A stretch of 64,000 bases of DNA from Sphingomonas sp. 28-63-12 (GCA_002281535.1 NCGD01000008.1:1-64000), one strand, 5' to 3'. Shown: positions 54,349 to 62,868, counted from the first letter of the stretch. Translations and numbers: made by a program. Notes: generated from the letters alone by a model not told the origin.

Positions 54349-55368
54349 TCAGCCCGGGGTATCTTCGGCCGGACTGGCCGCCACCAGCGCCCGATAATCG
54401 CGCGGTGACATGCCGAATCGGGTGCGAAAGGCGCGACTGAAATGCGGGGCATCGCTGAACCCCAGGCGATGCGCGATATTGCCGATCGGCTCGGCGCGCG
54501 TGAGATCGGCGAGCGCGGCACGCGCGCGCTCCAGCCGCTGGCGCGCAACATAATGATGAATGCCCCCCTCGGCGCGGAAGGCAGCGAACATCCGGGCCCG
54601 TGACACACCAAGCACCCCGCACAATTCGGCGATGGTGATCTTCCCGTCGCCCAGCCGGCGGTCAATTTCCGCCTCGACGCGCTGCAGCAGCAGCTTTTCA
54701 GAGGTGACCACAGGCAATGACCGCGGCCGCACCTCCGCCAGCGCAATCACCGCCAGCTCCTGAAACACCCGCCCCAGTCCCTGGGCGGCGAGAATTTCAA
54801 GCCGCGGCAGGGCGCGGCGCGTCTGTTCGGCATGCGCGAACAGCATCTCGGCCACTGCCGCTGGCACGACAAGGCCGTGGAGATCGTGAAGCGTGCCAAA
54901 CAGCTGCAGCGCCAGGGGCCGAGGGATAACGATGGAATAAGTGATACTGGCCGACGAAACATGCAGCGACGGCCGGCCGAGATCATGAAAATGCAGCGTG
55001 CCGCCGGGTTCGTAGAATGCCCGGCCGTCCATGTCGCCCTGCGCCAGCCCCTCGATCATCATGTTGATGATGATCGGATCGAAATCGGATGACCGGATAT
55101 CGCTTCGCCGTCGTTCCCACCGCATTCCCGTGATTTTGGTATAAACGAACGTCACTTCGCCAAGCTGCGCGGATTCCCAGCTGGTGTTGAACGGCTCGCT
55201 GGGTTCGGTCCGATAGATTTGGGTTCGCCGCGGCCAATCGCGCCGGAGCCATGCCTGATAGCGATCGGCCGGCGGCAAATGATCGGTGGAATAGCGCAAC
55301 ACCGGAATCGTATCGGGGCCAGCCGGGGCGTCGCCTGGAAAAGCGGGAAGTTTCAAAAATATGGCCAT
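54349..55368 (-). CDS. AraC-family transcriptional regulator (first of a tandem pair)
   Basis: 339 residues. The N-terminal two thirds is an AraC-binding-like sensing domain (VLRYSTDHLPPADRYQAWLRRDW, later FHDLGRPSLHVSS). The C-terminal ~100 residues carry the double HTH (ITIAELCGVLGVSRARMFAAFRAEGGIHHYVARQRLERAR, then IGNIAHRLGFSDAPHFSRAFRTRFGMSPRDYRA). The next minus-strand gene is the giant autotransporter, 200 bp further, which is a plausible target. The effector molecule is unknown. It is a paralogue of the gene at 55428. Confidence 0.92.
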   Translation of the reverse strand: MAIFLKLPAFPGDAPAGPDTIPVLRYSTDHLPPADRYQAWLRRDWPRRTQIYRTEPSEPFNTSWESAQLGEVTFVYTKITGMRWERRRSDIRSSDFDPIIINMMIEGLAQGDMDGRAFYEPGGTLHFHDLGRPSLHVSSASITYSIVIPRPLALQLFGTLHDLHGLVVPAAVAEMLFAHAEQTRRALPRLEILAAQGLGRVFQELAVIALAEVRPRSLPVVTSEKLLLQRVEAEIDRRLGDGKITIAELCGVLGVSRARMFAAFRAEGGIHHYVARQRLERARAALADLTRAEPIGNIAHRLGFSDAPHFSRAFRTRFGMSPRDYRALVAASPAEDTPG

Positions 55369-55427
55369 TCTTCAACAGATTGGAAATGGAATGTGTCGCA
55401 AGGCAGCTGCGGTCGGCTGACGTCGAC

Positions 55428-56387
55428 TCATCGCTTCGGCTGACGGGCGCGATAGTCGCTGGGGGATTCGCCATAGCGCTCGCGGAAAGTCCGGCTGAAA
55501 TGCGCGGCGTCTGAAAAGCCCAGCCGCTCAGCAATGGCGCTGATCCGCTCTTCATTGGCAGGATCATCAAGCGCCAGCATTGCGGCGGCAAGGCGGGTCT
55601 GGCGGATATAGGCCTGCACGCCGCCATCGCCGTCGAACAGCCGATGCAGGGTGCTGCGCGAGATTTGCAGACGACGGCAAAGATTGGCGACGGTGAGTGA
55701 TGCAGACCCGAGATTATGGCGGATCTCGTTTCGGACACGAAGCGCCAATGTTTCCTTTAGGATCCCGAGCGCGGCGGCTTCGGCTCGTCCAGTCGCATTG
55801 ACCGCCAGCACAAGCATATCGAGCATCGTCCGGGCCGCACGGGGGCCCTCGGACTCAAGCATGTAAGGCAGGGCTTCGCGCAGATGGTTGAGGTGCGAGC
55901 GCAGCATTGCCGCTGCGGCGGGCGGCAGCACCAGGCCATGCAACGCATGGACATCAAGCCCAGCCGCGATCGCCATCGGCCGGGAAACGACAATCTGTGT
56001 CGATCGCCCGCTCGACGATTCATGGCAGGACGTCTGGGCGAGATCGGTCAGGACCGCACTGCCCGGGCCCTGGCTGAACGCCCGCTCCCCGGCCCGGCCC
56101 TGCGCCTGGATGTCCAGGCTGATGTTGACCGACAGCGAATCGCTGGCGCGGGACCTGAGGTGATCGGCATTGCGCTGCCAGCGCTGGCCAGTGATGTCGG
56201 CAAAGGCAAGAATCAACTCGCCGAGCTGGGCCACGTCGCTTTCGGCGTTGAAAGTGGTGAGCGGGGTGGTGTCAAACAGCGGCGAAAAATTGAGGGTGTT
56301 GCTGTGCAGCCATAGGTCGTGGCGGTCTTCGGCGCGAACATTGGCAACGGAACGATGAGTGACGATAATTCGGCGTAAATCGCTCAT
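55428..56387 (-). CDS. AraC-family transcriptional regulator (second of a tandem pair)
   Basis: 319 residues from ATG 56387 (MSDLRRIIVTHRSVANVRAEDRHDLW); an in-frame ATG at 56477 would add 30 residues without family support. The C-terminus has the AraC HTH pair: LTVANLCRRLQISRSTLHRLFDGDGGVQAYIRQTRLAAA and ISAIAERLGFSDAAHFSRTFRERYGESPSDYRA. It sits 59 bp before its paralogue on the same strand, so they are probably co-transcribed. The two differ strongly in the sensing domain, which suggests different signals. Confidence 0.9.
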   Translation of the reverse strand: MSDLRRIIVTHRSVANVRAEDRHDLWLHSNTLNFSPLFDTTPLTTFNAESDVAQLGELILAFADITGQRWQRNADHLRSRASDSLSVNISLDIQAQGRAGERAFSQGPGSAVLTDLAQTSCHESSSGRSTQIVVSRPMAIAAGLDVHALHGLVLPPAAAAMLRSHLNHLREALPYMLESEGPRAARTMLDMLVLAVNATGRAEAAALGILKETLALRVRNEIRHNLGSASLTVANLCRRLQISRSTLHRLFDGDGGVQAYIRQTRLAAAMLALDDPANEERISAIAERLGFSDAAHFSRTFRERYGESPSDYRARQPKR

Positions 56388-56586
56388 ATGGTAATCCGAC
56401 AACTGCCCGAAGGCAGTACGCGCGCAAAAAACACCTGCGCCGGTCAAGCTCTTAGGGGGAAATGCACCGCCGTCCATGATTTATGCGCGGGCCTGCTGGC
56501 CTATTCAGGGACGAGTGAGTTAACGACGCCTTTGAGAAACCGGCCCCGGCTGCGCGGCCGGGCACGTCATTAACCGGCCTGTCGCA

Positions 56587-57261
56587 TCATAGTTCCGTCG
56601 CAGCACCAGCTGTGGGCTGCGGCACCACAGAATCGCCCGGCCCGGCCAGCCCGGACAGTAGCGCGATCAGCCAGTCGTTGACCGTGCAGTCGATCACCAG
56701 ATGAACGCGATCACTGGTGCCGCGATTGGCCACGCTGTGCGGATCGGCCAGCCGGAGATACCAGGCGCTGCCCGGCGTCATCGCGATCGGGCGCCGGTTG
56801 ACCTGAAACGTCACCTGATCGTTGGTCGTGATCGGCACATGAATGCGCGCGGTGCCCCATTCCGCAGCAAGATCGTGATCGCGATGCTCCTTGATCACCG
56901 ACCCGGGCGCGAGGCGCATCAACCGTACGGCCTGTAGCGGACATTGAAACGCGGCCAGCACGGTTCGAATATAGGGCATGCGCGACAGCAGCGGCGCGTC
57001 TTCAAAGGCGGTCGCCGACGGGTCGGCATAGATTTGCATCACCGGATGTGTGGCCCCGGCGCTGTGCCGCAACGGCAGCACCGTCCAGCTGCCCTGGTAA
57101 TTTTGCGTGACGAGATGATCGATCCACCCCAGATCGTCAGCAACAGCAAGATCGGATCGAAGCCGATCGACATCAAACGTCATCGGCAGCAATATCCGGT
57201 CTGGTACCGCGAAAGGCGATTGTTGCGACAGCGAGAGCAGGATAACATCCCCAAAAGACAA
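56587..57261 (-). CDS. aspartyl/asparaginyl beta-hydroxylase family dioxygenase
   Basis: 224 residues if TTG 57261 is the start; ATG 57183 (MTFDVDRLRSDL) would give 198 and cannot be excluded. The cupin core shows the iron ligands in KEHRDHDLA, a 2-oxoglutarate-contacting RIHVPITTND, and the distal ligand in LADPHSVANRGTSDRVHLVID. The N-terminal GSWTVLPLR motif is typical. The family hydroxylates Asp or Asn side chains in proteins or peptides. It is divergent from, and only 41 bp away from, the sulfotransferase/kinase/cyclase operon, so a tailoring role there is likely but inferred. Confidence 0.87.
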   Translation of the reverse strand: MSFGDVILLSLSQQSPFAVPDRILLPMTFDVDRLRSDLAVADDLGWIDHLVTQNYQGSWTVLPLRHSAGATHPVMQIYADPSATAFEDAPLLSRMPYIRTVLAAFQCPLQAVRLMRLAPGSVIKEHRDHDLAAEWGTARIHVPITTNDQVTFQVNRRPIAMTPGSAWYLRLADPHSVANRGTSDRVHLVIDCTVNDWLIALLSGLAGPGDSVVPQPTAGAATEL

Positions 57262-57302
57262 ACATCAATGCCTGGATTCTAGACTGTCTATCGGGAGCAG
57301 CA

Positions 57303-58565
57303 ATGCCTGAAAAGCTATTGTTACACACTATTGACAGTCCTGATACCGATCCAAATTTCGCGTCGCTGGCACAGTTTCGTGCCTGTATTCGTACCGACCC
57401 CGTCGCCCAGCTGCGGCTTGCATCAATCGAGACGCCAGACCTGTTCATCGCGGCGGTTGAGGCCGAGGCAACTCGATGCGGCATCATGCTGTCGGCAGAC
57501 CATATCCGGGCGGCGGTGCGCGCCGATCCGCTGGGGCTCGACCGGTTTGACCAGACACCTGCCGATGTCGCGGGGTGGCCTGGCCTTGGCTGGCGACCGG
57601 TCGCGCTTGTTGCGGCCATGGGCGAATGGGTCATCGATTGGGCGCATTTTGCCGGCAAGCCCCTGACCGAGCCATTCTACGAGGAATCGCTGCGCGCTGC
57701 CCGACAGCGTCCGTTCAACCGGCTGATGCGGATGCGCACGACGCTGGCGGCGTTGGTTGATCCGGCGGTCGATTCGGCGCCGGCGACGCTGGCGGTGCCC
57801 GATGGCCTGATCTTTCATCTGTCGCGCTGCGGTTCGACATTGGTGGCGCAGATGCTGGCGGCGATCAGGGGGGTAACGATCCTGTCGGAGCCGCCGCCGC
57901 TTGACGGCATTATCCAGCTCGTCCAGGCCAATCCTGACCTGTCGATCGATACGCAGGTGATGCTGGTGCGCGCCATGGTGGGTGCGCTTGGGCGGCCGGA
58001 CGGCAGCGGCGCGACAGGACCATTCATCGTCAAGCTCGACAGCTGGCACAGCCGGGCGCTGCCGCTGCTGCGGCTGGCTTTCCCCGAAACGCCCTGGATA
58101 TTCCTCTACCGCGAGCCAATCGACATCCTGGTATCGCAACATCGCATTCGGGGCATGCAGGCCGTGCCGGGGATTTTGCCGGCAAACATCTTCGGGATCG
58201 CTGGCGCCACGACCATGCCCCTCGATGCCTATTGCGCCCACGTGCTGGTCGCAATTTGCCGCGGGATCCTTGATCACCCCGCCATCGGCGGCGGGCTGCT
58301 GGTCAATTATGACGCGCTGCCGGATGCGGTTACATCCGACATCCTGCCGCATTTCGGCATCATGACCGATGCCGACGATCAGGCGGCAATGCACAGTGCT
58401 TCACGTCGTAATGCCAAGGCACCGCGCGAATTGTTCAACCCCGACACCGCTGGCAAGCGCGCCGACGCCACCCCAACGCTGCACAGCGCCGCCGCGCTGG
58501 TCGCCGATGTCTATCACCAGCTGGAGGAACGGCGCCGGTCGGCGGCGCGGTTGGCCGATGCTTGA
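57303..58565 (+). CDS. Nif11-like N-domain fused to a sulfotransferase-like domain
   Basis: 420 residues with a GGGAG ribosome binding site. Residues ~18-72 (FRACIRTDPVAQLRLAS, FIAAVEAEATRCGIMLSADHI) have the helix pattern of Nif11-type leader domains. Residues ~92-150 form an unassigned linker domain (WRPVALVAAMGEWVIDWAHF). Residues ~168 onward are sulfotransferase-like: HLSRCGSTLVAQML at 172-184 is the PAPS 5'-phosphosulfate loop (SRCGST, no Lys) and LYREPIDILVSQ near 268-279 is the 3'-phosphate region. The stop overlaps the kinase gene by 8 nt. It may bind a peptide substrate through the N-domain; that is inference. Confidence 0.75.
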   Translation: MPEKLLLHTIDSPDTDPNFASLAQFRACIRTDPVAQLRLASIETPDLFIAAVEAEATRCGIMLSADHIRAAVRADPLGLDRFDQTPADVAGWPGLGWRPVALVAAMGEWVIDWAHFAGKPLTEPFYEESLRAARQRPFNRLMRMRTTLAALVDPAVDSAPATLAVPDGLIFHLSRCGSTLVAQMLAAIRGVTILSEPPPLDGIIQLVQANPDLSIDTQVMLVRAMVGALGRPDGSGATGPFIVKLDSWHSRALPLLRLAFPETPWIFLYREPIDILVSQHRIRGMQAVPGILPANIFGIAGATTMPLDAYCAHVLVAICRGILDHPAIGGGLLVNYDALPDAVTSDILPHFGIMTDADDQAAMHSASRRNAKAPRELFNPDTAGKRADATPTLHSAAALVADVYHQLEERRRSAARLADA

Positions 58566-59514
58566 TGTTTGGCCGGCGGCGTTGGCGCCGCGCCATCTCT
58601 ACCGGTCGGCTGGGCTGATGCTGGCCAGCGACATCGCTCTGCCGGGTCAGGTGCCGGCTCCGGCGGATGCGCGGCCCGCGATCCGGATCGAGCGCGGTCC
58701 GGTGCCAAGAGGTCTGGACGGCGCAATCGCTGGCGGCCCGACCTGGCAGTATAACGAGCGCCAGATCCTGCTCGACATTCCGACCATCGGGCAGTTCCTG
58801 ATCGAAGACGGATGCTCGATCCGCTACGCCCCCGATTCTTGTGCGACCCCGGCGGACGTCGCCGCCTTTGTGGCCGGCACGATCCTCGGCATCCTGCTGC
58901 ACCAGCGCGGGACGATCCTGATCCATGCCAGCGCGATCGAGATTGGCGGGTGCGCGGTGCTGTTCACCGGGCCGTCCGGCGCGGGCAAATCAACGCTGAC
59001 AGCGGCCCTCGGCCAGCGCGGCTATCGGCAATTTGCCGACGACCAATGCGCGGTATCGATCGATCCAGCCGGGCGGGTCTGGGTTGCCAGTGACGGCGCC
59101 GCACCAAGGCTTTGGACACAATCCATCGCGGCGCTTGCGCTCGACGACCGGCCGAAAGAGGCAGTGCGGCCCAACATCGAAAAATATCATCTTGAGGCAC
59201 ATCCGGACAGTCCGGCCTCCCTTCCCTTCGGCGCACTCTATAGCCTGGCGGAGGATCGCCCGCCCAAGATTGCCGGCATTGCCTGGCCCAACATCGCCGA
59301 TGCGGCAAAATTGCTATTTGCAGAATCCTATCGCCCGGAGCTGACAAAGGCGCTTGATCAGCGCGCGCTCTATTTCCGCGCCAGCGCTGCGATCGCCGCC
59401 GCTGGCCGGCATGTCTACACGCTGACCCGGCCGCGCCGGTTTGAAGCAATTGCAGCGGTGATCGACTCGCTTGAGGCGCACTGGGCATCCATCGGCCTGA
59501 CCGTGGCACCATGA
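58558..59514 (+). CDS. HPr kinase/phosphorylase-like kinase (RiPP-type)
   Basis: 318 residues from ATG 58558, which overlaps the previous stop (ATGCTTGA); the frame is open further upstream but only as a shadow. A P-loop GPSGAGKST lies at residues 138-146, followed by QFADDQCAVS with the acidic metal site and a PRLWTQS segment. This is the HprK C-terminal fold without the N-terminal DRTGG-type domain of true HprK. Relatives in lasso peptide clusters (paeninodin type) phosphorylate the C-terminal Ser of the precursor. No PTS HPr gene is nearby. Confidence 0.88.
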   Translation: MLDVWPAALAPRHLYRSAGLMLASDIALPGQVPAPADARPAIRIERGPVPRGLDGAIAGGPTWQYNERQILLDIPTIGQFLIEDGCSIRYAPDSCATPADVAAFVAGTILGILLHQRGTILIHASAIEIGGCAVLFTGPSGAGKSTLTAALGQRGYRQFADDQCAVSIDPAGRVWVASDGAAPRLWTQSIAALALDDRPKEAVRPNIEKYHLEAHPDSPASLPFGALYSLAEDRPPKIAGIAWPNIADAAKLLFAESYRPELTKALDQRALYFRASAAIAAAGRHVYTLTRPRRFEAIAAVIDSLEAHWASIGLTVAP

Positions 59515-60422
59515 AACGAAGCTTCTGGCTGGCGTCCTACCCGAAATCGGGCAACACATGGTTTCGAATCCTGCTGGCCAATCTGGCCGATCCGGGCGAC
59601 ACTCCGATCAATATCAACATGATCGACAGTACCGAGGGGATCGCCAGCGCGCGCTGGCGATTTGACGATCATCTGCTGATCGAATCCGGCCTGCTGGCCA
59701 ACGACACCATCGATCAGTTGCGCCCGGCTTTCCATGCCTATCTCGCCGAACGGACCAGCGACGACGTGCCGGACAAGATGCCCGTGCGTTTCGTGAAAAC
59801 GCACGATGCCTATACGCTGAACACGCGGGGAGAGCCCGTGATGGGCGGCCGCCGCGGCGGCGCTGGCGTTTTGCTGATCGTGCGCGATCCGCGCGACGTG
59901 GTCAGTTCATTTGCCCATCATTTCGGCCAGTCGCTCGATCAGGCGATCGGCACGATGAACAATCCCCGTTATCGCCTTGCCGGCGACCGATCCGGCCAGC
60001 CCCCGCAACTGCGACAGCGCCTGCTCGACTGGAGCGGCTTTGTGGCCAGCTGGCTCGATCAGCGGGACATCCCGGTCCATTTGATCCGGTATGAAGATTT
60101 GCATCAAGCACCGCAGGTCACCCTCGCGACGGCGCTCGACTTTGTCGGCTGGGATCCAGGGCCGGCGGCGATTGACCGGGCAATCGGGGCGGCCGCCATG
60201 GACGAACTCCAGCGGCAGGAGGCCCGCCATGGCTTTGGCGAAGGCGGCATTAGGGCTCAGTGCTTTTTCAGACGCGGCCTGGCTGGCGGCTGGCGGGGCG
60301 ATCTCAACGCCACGCAGATCGCCAGGATAGAGCAGAATCATTGGCCAATGATGAAGCGGCTGGGCTATAGCGCAAGTAACGTAAATTACATCGCAATACC
60401 GCAGGAGAAGATTGACCAATGA
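59511..60422 (+). CDS. sulfotransferase (PAPS-dependent)
   Basis: 303 residues. The 5'-phosphosulfate loop is YPKSGNTWFR at residues 10-19, with Lys12 as expected for catalysis. VRFVKTHDAY at ~92-101 carries the catalytic His. VRDPRDVVSSFAHHFGQ from residue 124 is the 3'-phosphate-binding motif, and the RRGLAGGWRGDL region near residue 264 matches the RKG-x-x-G-x-W closing loop. It is thus a full cytosolic-type sulfotransferase. ATGA overlaps at both ends couple it to the kinase and to the PqqD-like gene, which suggests it acts on the same peptide product. Confidence 0.93.
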   Translation: MKRSFWLASYPKSGNTWFRILLANLADPGDTPININMIDSTEGIASARWRFDDHLLIESGLLANDTIDQLRPAFHAYLAERTSDDVPDKMPVRFVKTHDAYTLNTRGEPVMGGRRGGAGVLLIVRDPRDVVSSFAHHFGQSLDQAIGTMNNPRYRLAGDRSGQPPQLRQRLLDWSGFVASWLDQRDIPVHLIRYEDLHQAPQVTLATALDFVGWDPGPAAIDRAIGAAAMDELQRQEARHGFGEGGIRAQCFFRRGLAGGWRGDLNATQIARIEQNHWPMMKRLGYSASNVNYIAIPQEKIDQ

Positions 60423-60682
60423 TACATCGACAAGGCGATTGGGTCGCGGCCAGGGTTGGTGATGAGATGGTGATGATGAGTGTATCTAACGGCCAATATC
60501 TTGGGCTAAACATGGTTGGTGCCTGTATCTGGGATATGCTGGAGACACCGAAGTCAATCGATGCGATTGAAGCGCAGTTGCTTACCCAATTCGACGTATC
60601 GGCAGAGACCTGCCGCGCCGAAGTGGCGGCATTTATCGAAAAGTTAGCCGCGCAACAGGCCATCGCCATCGATCAACAATGA
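60419..60682 (+). CDS. PqqD-family peptide recognition protein (lasso B1-like)
   Basis: 87 residues. The segments VAARVGDEMVMMSVSNGQYLGLNMVGACIWDML, then SIDAIEAQLLTQFDVSAETCRAEVAAFIEKL, form the complete PqqD/RRE winged-helix pattern. RREs bind the leader peptide of RiPP precursors and hand it to the modifying enzymes; in lasso clusters the stand-alone form is B1. It is coupled by ATGA overlaps to the sulfotransferase before it and the cyclase-like gene after it. Confidence 0.92.
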   Translation: MIHRQGDWVAARVGDEMVMMSVSNGQYLGLNMVGACIWDMLETPKSIDAIEAQLLTQFDVSAETCRAEVAAFIEKLAAQQAIAIDQQ

Positions 60683-62589
60683 GTGCCATCTATGGCATCT
60701 GGCGGTTTGATGGTACTCAGGTCGATCCGGGCGACATTGATCGGATGGGCGCAACGATGGCCCACCGCGCAATTGACGGGCGCAACAGCTTTATCGACGG
60801 GGCGATCGGCTTGGGGCATGGGCTGGCGCGCGAAACGCGCGAGGATGCGCACGATGCGCAGCCGCTTCATGATCGTGACGCCGGCCTGATCTTGGTCGCC
60901 GATGCTCGGATCGACAATCGCGAAGCACTGGCCGAATTGCTGGCGATCGATCCGACCAGCCTGGCGACGCTGCCCGACAGTGCGCTAATCCTTCACGCCT
61001 ATCGACGCTGGGGTGCGGCCTGCGCGGCGCAGCTGCTGGGCGATTTTGCCTTTGCGATCTGGGACGTGGCGGCGCGCAAATTAGTGCTGGGCCGCGATCA
61101 TATGGGCCAGCGCTATATCCATTATCATCATGGCGAGGGCTTTTTCGCCTTCGCCAGCGAACCCAAGGCGCTGCTGAGTCTGATCGAGGTGCCGCGTGCC
61201 CTGAATGACGCCGCCATCGCCCGTTTGCTCTGCCTGGATTTCCAGTCCGCCGATGGGGCGACGATGTTCCAGGGGATTACCGGCCTGCTCGGCGGCACAA
61301 CGCTGACGATCGCTGCCGATCGCCCGCCAAAGGAGCAGCGCTATTGGACGATCGGGCCGGATCCCGCCCATCTCGACCATGACGACGCCTATTATGTGCG
61401 CACCTATCGGCAACTGCTGGCCGAGGCGGTCGCCTGCCGCGTCCGGCGCGCCATCGCCCCACCGGGATTGTTGCTGAGCGGCGGCTTTGACAGCAGCGCC
61501 ATCGCTGCCCTTAGCGGCCCCGCCCTACCGCCAGGGATGAAGCTGGTTACCGTCACCTCCGCGCTGGCCCCGGGCAGCAATGATCCCCGCGACGCGCGCG
61601 CCAAGGTGGAGTGGTGCCTGCAAACGATGCCGCATCTCGATCATTGCTGGTTCGTCCGAACAACGGAAACGCCGTTTGACGATTTCGAACAATTATGTCG
61701 CGCCCTTGACCGTCCGCCAGACCCGACCTGCCATGTGAGCCGTGCCTTTCACCAGAGCCTCGCCGCACGGGGCTGCCGGGTCATGATGGACGGATTTGGG
61801 GGCGACCAGACGCTCAACCCGCGCCGTCACCGGGCGCTGTCGGCGCTGCTGGCGCGGGGGCGGATCGGGCGGTTCGTGCGCGAAGTCCGGGCCAGCGCTG
61901 CGCGAGAAAATGTGCCGGCGCGATCGCTCGCCTGGATCGCAGTTCGCCAAGTCCTGCCGCGGCCAGCAAGGCGATGGTGGCGGCGCATCCGTCATGGCCC
62001 GGCGGCATTCAGCCGCAACTTTTATGCCGCGCCCCCGCTACTCGCCCGCATGGTCAAGAGCCGCCTGTTGTTGCCACCCGATCTCTTGCGGCTGTACGAA
62101 AGGCAGGATGCCCGCGCGCTCGATGTCGCGATGCTGCACGCCATCCAACGCCTTCCGCATCCCAACCAGGCGATCGAATCTGCCAGTTGCGGGCTGTTGT
62201 TGACGAACCCGATGCTCGACAAGCGCATCGTGGCATTTGGGCAGGCCATACCGGAACATCTTCATTTTGCCGACGGCCGGATGCGCCACCTTGCCCGCCT
62301 GGCCCTGCAGGACATCCTGCCACCGGCACTGCTCGCAGCTGCGCGCGGACAGGAATATTTCGACCCAAGCTTCAGGGACACCGTCGACGGCATGACGGCG
62401 GCGATCACTGACCTAATCACCAGGATGGCCGACAATCCAGTCCTCAACAACTATATCGATGTCGATCGCCTTCGCGCCGACCAGCAAGCGGGACAATTGT
62501 TGGACGGCCCGCCCAGCCAGGCACTGCGGCTCATCAACACGCTCAGAATTGCGCGGTATATTGATTGGTTTGACCGCCAAAATCGATGA
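60679..62589 (+). CDS. asparagine-synthetase-like protein (lasso cyclase C-like)
   Basis: 636 residues. An N-terminal Ntn glutaminase-like domain (SAIYGIWRFDG, MAHRAIDG, DARIDNREALAELL) lacks the nucleophilic Cys2: residue 2 is Ser. The synthetase domain has the PPi loop SGGFDSS at residues 267-273 and an MMDGFGGDQTLN motif. Lasso cyclases (McjC type) use this domain to adenylate a Glu/Asp side chain and close the macrolactam. Genes 3 and 4 of the operon flank it upstream. No transglutaminase-like B2 protease and no ABC exporter follow. Confidence 0.9.
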   Translation: MSAIYGIWRFDGTQVDPGDIDRMGATMAHRAIDGRNSFIDGAIGLGHGLARETREDAHDAQPLHDRDAGLILVADARIDNREALAELLAIDPTSLATLPDSALILHAYRRWGAACAAQLLGDFAFAIWDVAARKLVLGRDHMGQRYIHYHHGEGFFAFASEPKALLSLIEVPRALNDAAIARLLCLDFQSADGATMFQGITGLLGGTTLTIAADRPPKEQRYWTIGPDPAHLDHDDAYYVRTYRQLLAEAVACRVRRAIAPPGLLLSGGFDSSAIAALSGPALPPGMKLVTVTSALAPGSNDPRDARAKVEWCLQTMPHLDHCWFVRTTETPFDDFEQLCRALDRPPDPTCHVSRAFHQSLAARGCRVMMDGFGGDQTLNPRRHRALSALLARGRIGRFVREVRASAARENVPARSLAWIAVRQVLPRPARRWWRRIRHGPAAFSRNFYAAPPLLARMVKSRLLLPPDLLRLYERQDARALDVAMLHAIQRLPHPNQAIESASCGLLLTNPMLDKRIVAFGQAIPEHLHFADGRMRHLARLALQDILPPALLAAARGQEYFDPSFRDTVDGMTAAITDLITRMADNPVLNNYIDVDRLRADQQAGQLLDGPPSQALRLINTLRIARYIDWFDRQNR

Positions 62590-62706
62590 AATTACGGCGC
62601 AAAGACGGCCCGTCGGGCTAGCTGGTGAGGGTCGTCTCTGCCAGCCAGGTTGATCGCTAAATTGGGTTACAACCCCGGCCAGGATACCGCAGCCAGGGCA
62701 AGATCA

Positions 62707-62868
62707 TCAACTGACTGGGCCACCCATGCCACCAGGGACCCCCGGGACCGGCTGACCTTCAGGAGTGGACGGTGAGCTGCCTGACAACGTGTCCAGAACA
62801 ATCTCCGAGACAATCACCAAAGGCGTTTGCCAGGGGCGTTTCGGCTCAACGTCATCTCGATTAGTCAT
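62707..62868 (-). CDS. candidate lasso-type RiPP precursor peptide (53 aa)
   Basis: A short minus-strand ORF, convergent with the cyclase gene, with AAGGGG 7 nt before the ATG. It begins MTNRDDVEPKRPW; the leader shows W13-x-x-P16 followed by an LVIVSEIV hydrophobic stretch, like the Y/W-x-x-P leaders bound by PqqD-type proteins. Thr27 would be the penultimate leader residue if cleavage follows Leu28. The putative core (from Ser29 or Gly30) has Glu37 at position 9 or 8, ideal for a macrolactam, then a Gly/Pro/Val-rich tail ending in Ser53, a possible kinase target. Homology cannot be tested here. Confidence 0.65.
   Translation of the reverse strand: MTNRDDVEPKRPWQTPLVIVSEIVLDTLSGSSPSTPEGQPVPGVPGGMGGPVS

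Noticed and set aside
56539-56562. GC-rich hairpin (CCGGCC...GGCCGG) after the beta-hydroxylase gene as a terminator
   Set aside because: The stem is plausible but neither strand has a U-tract, so I do not call it.
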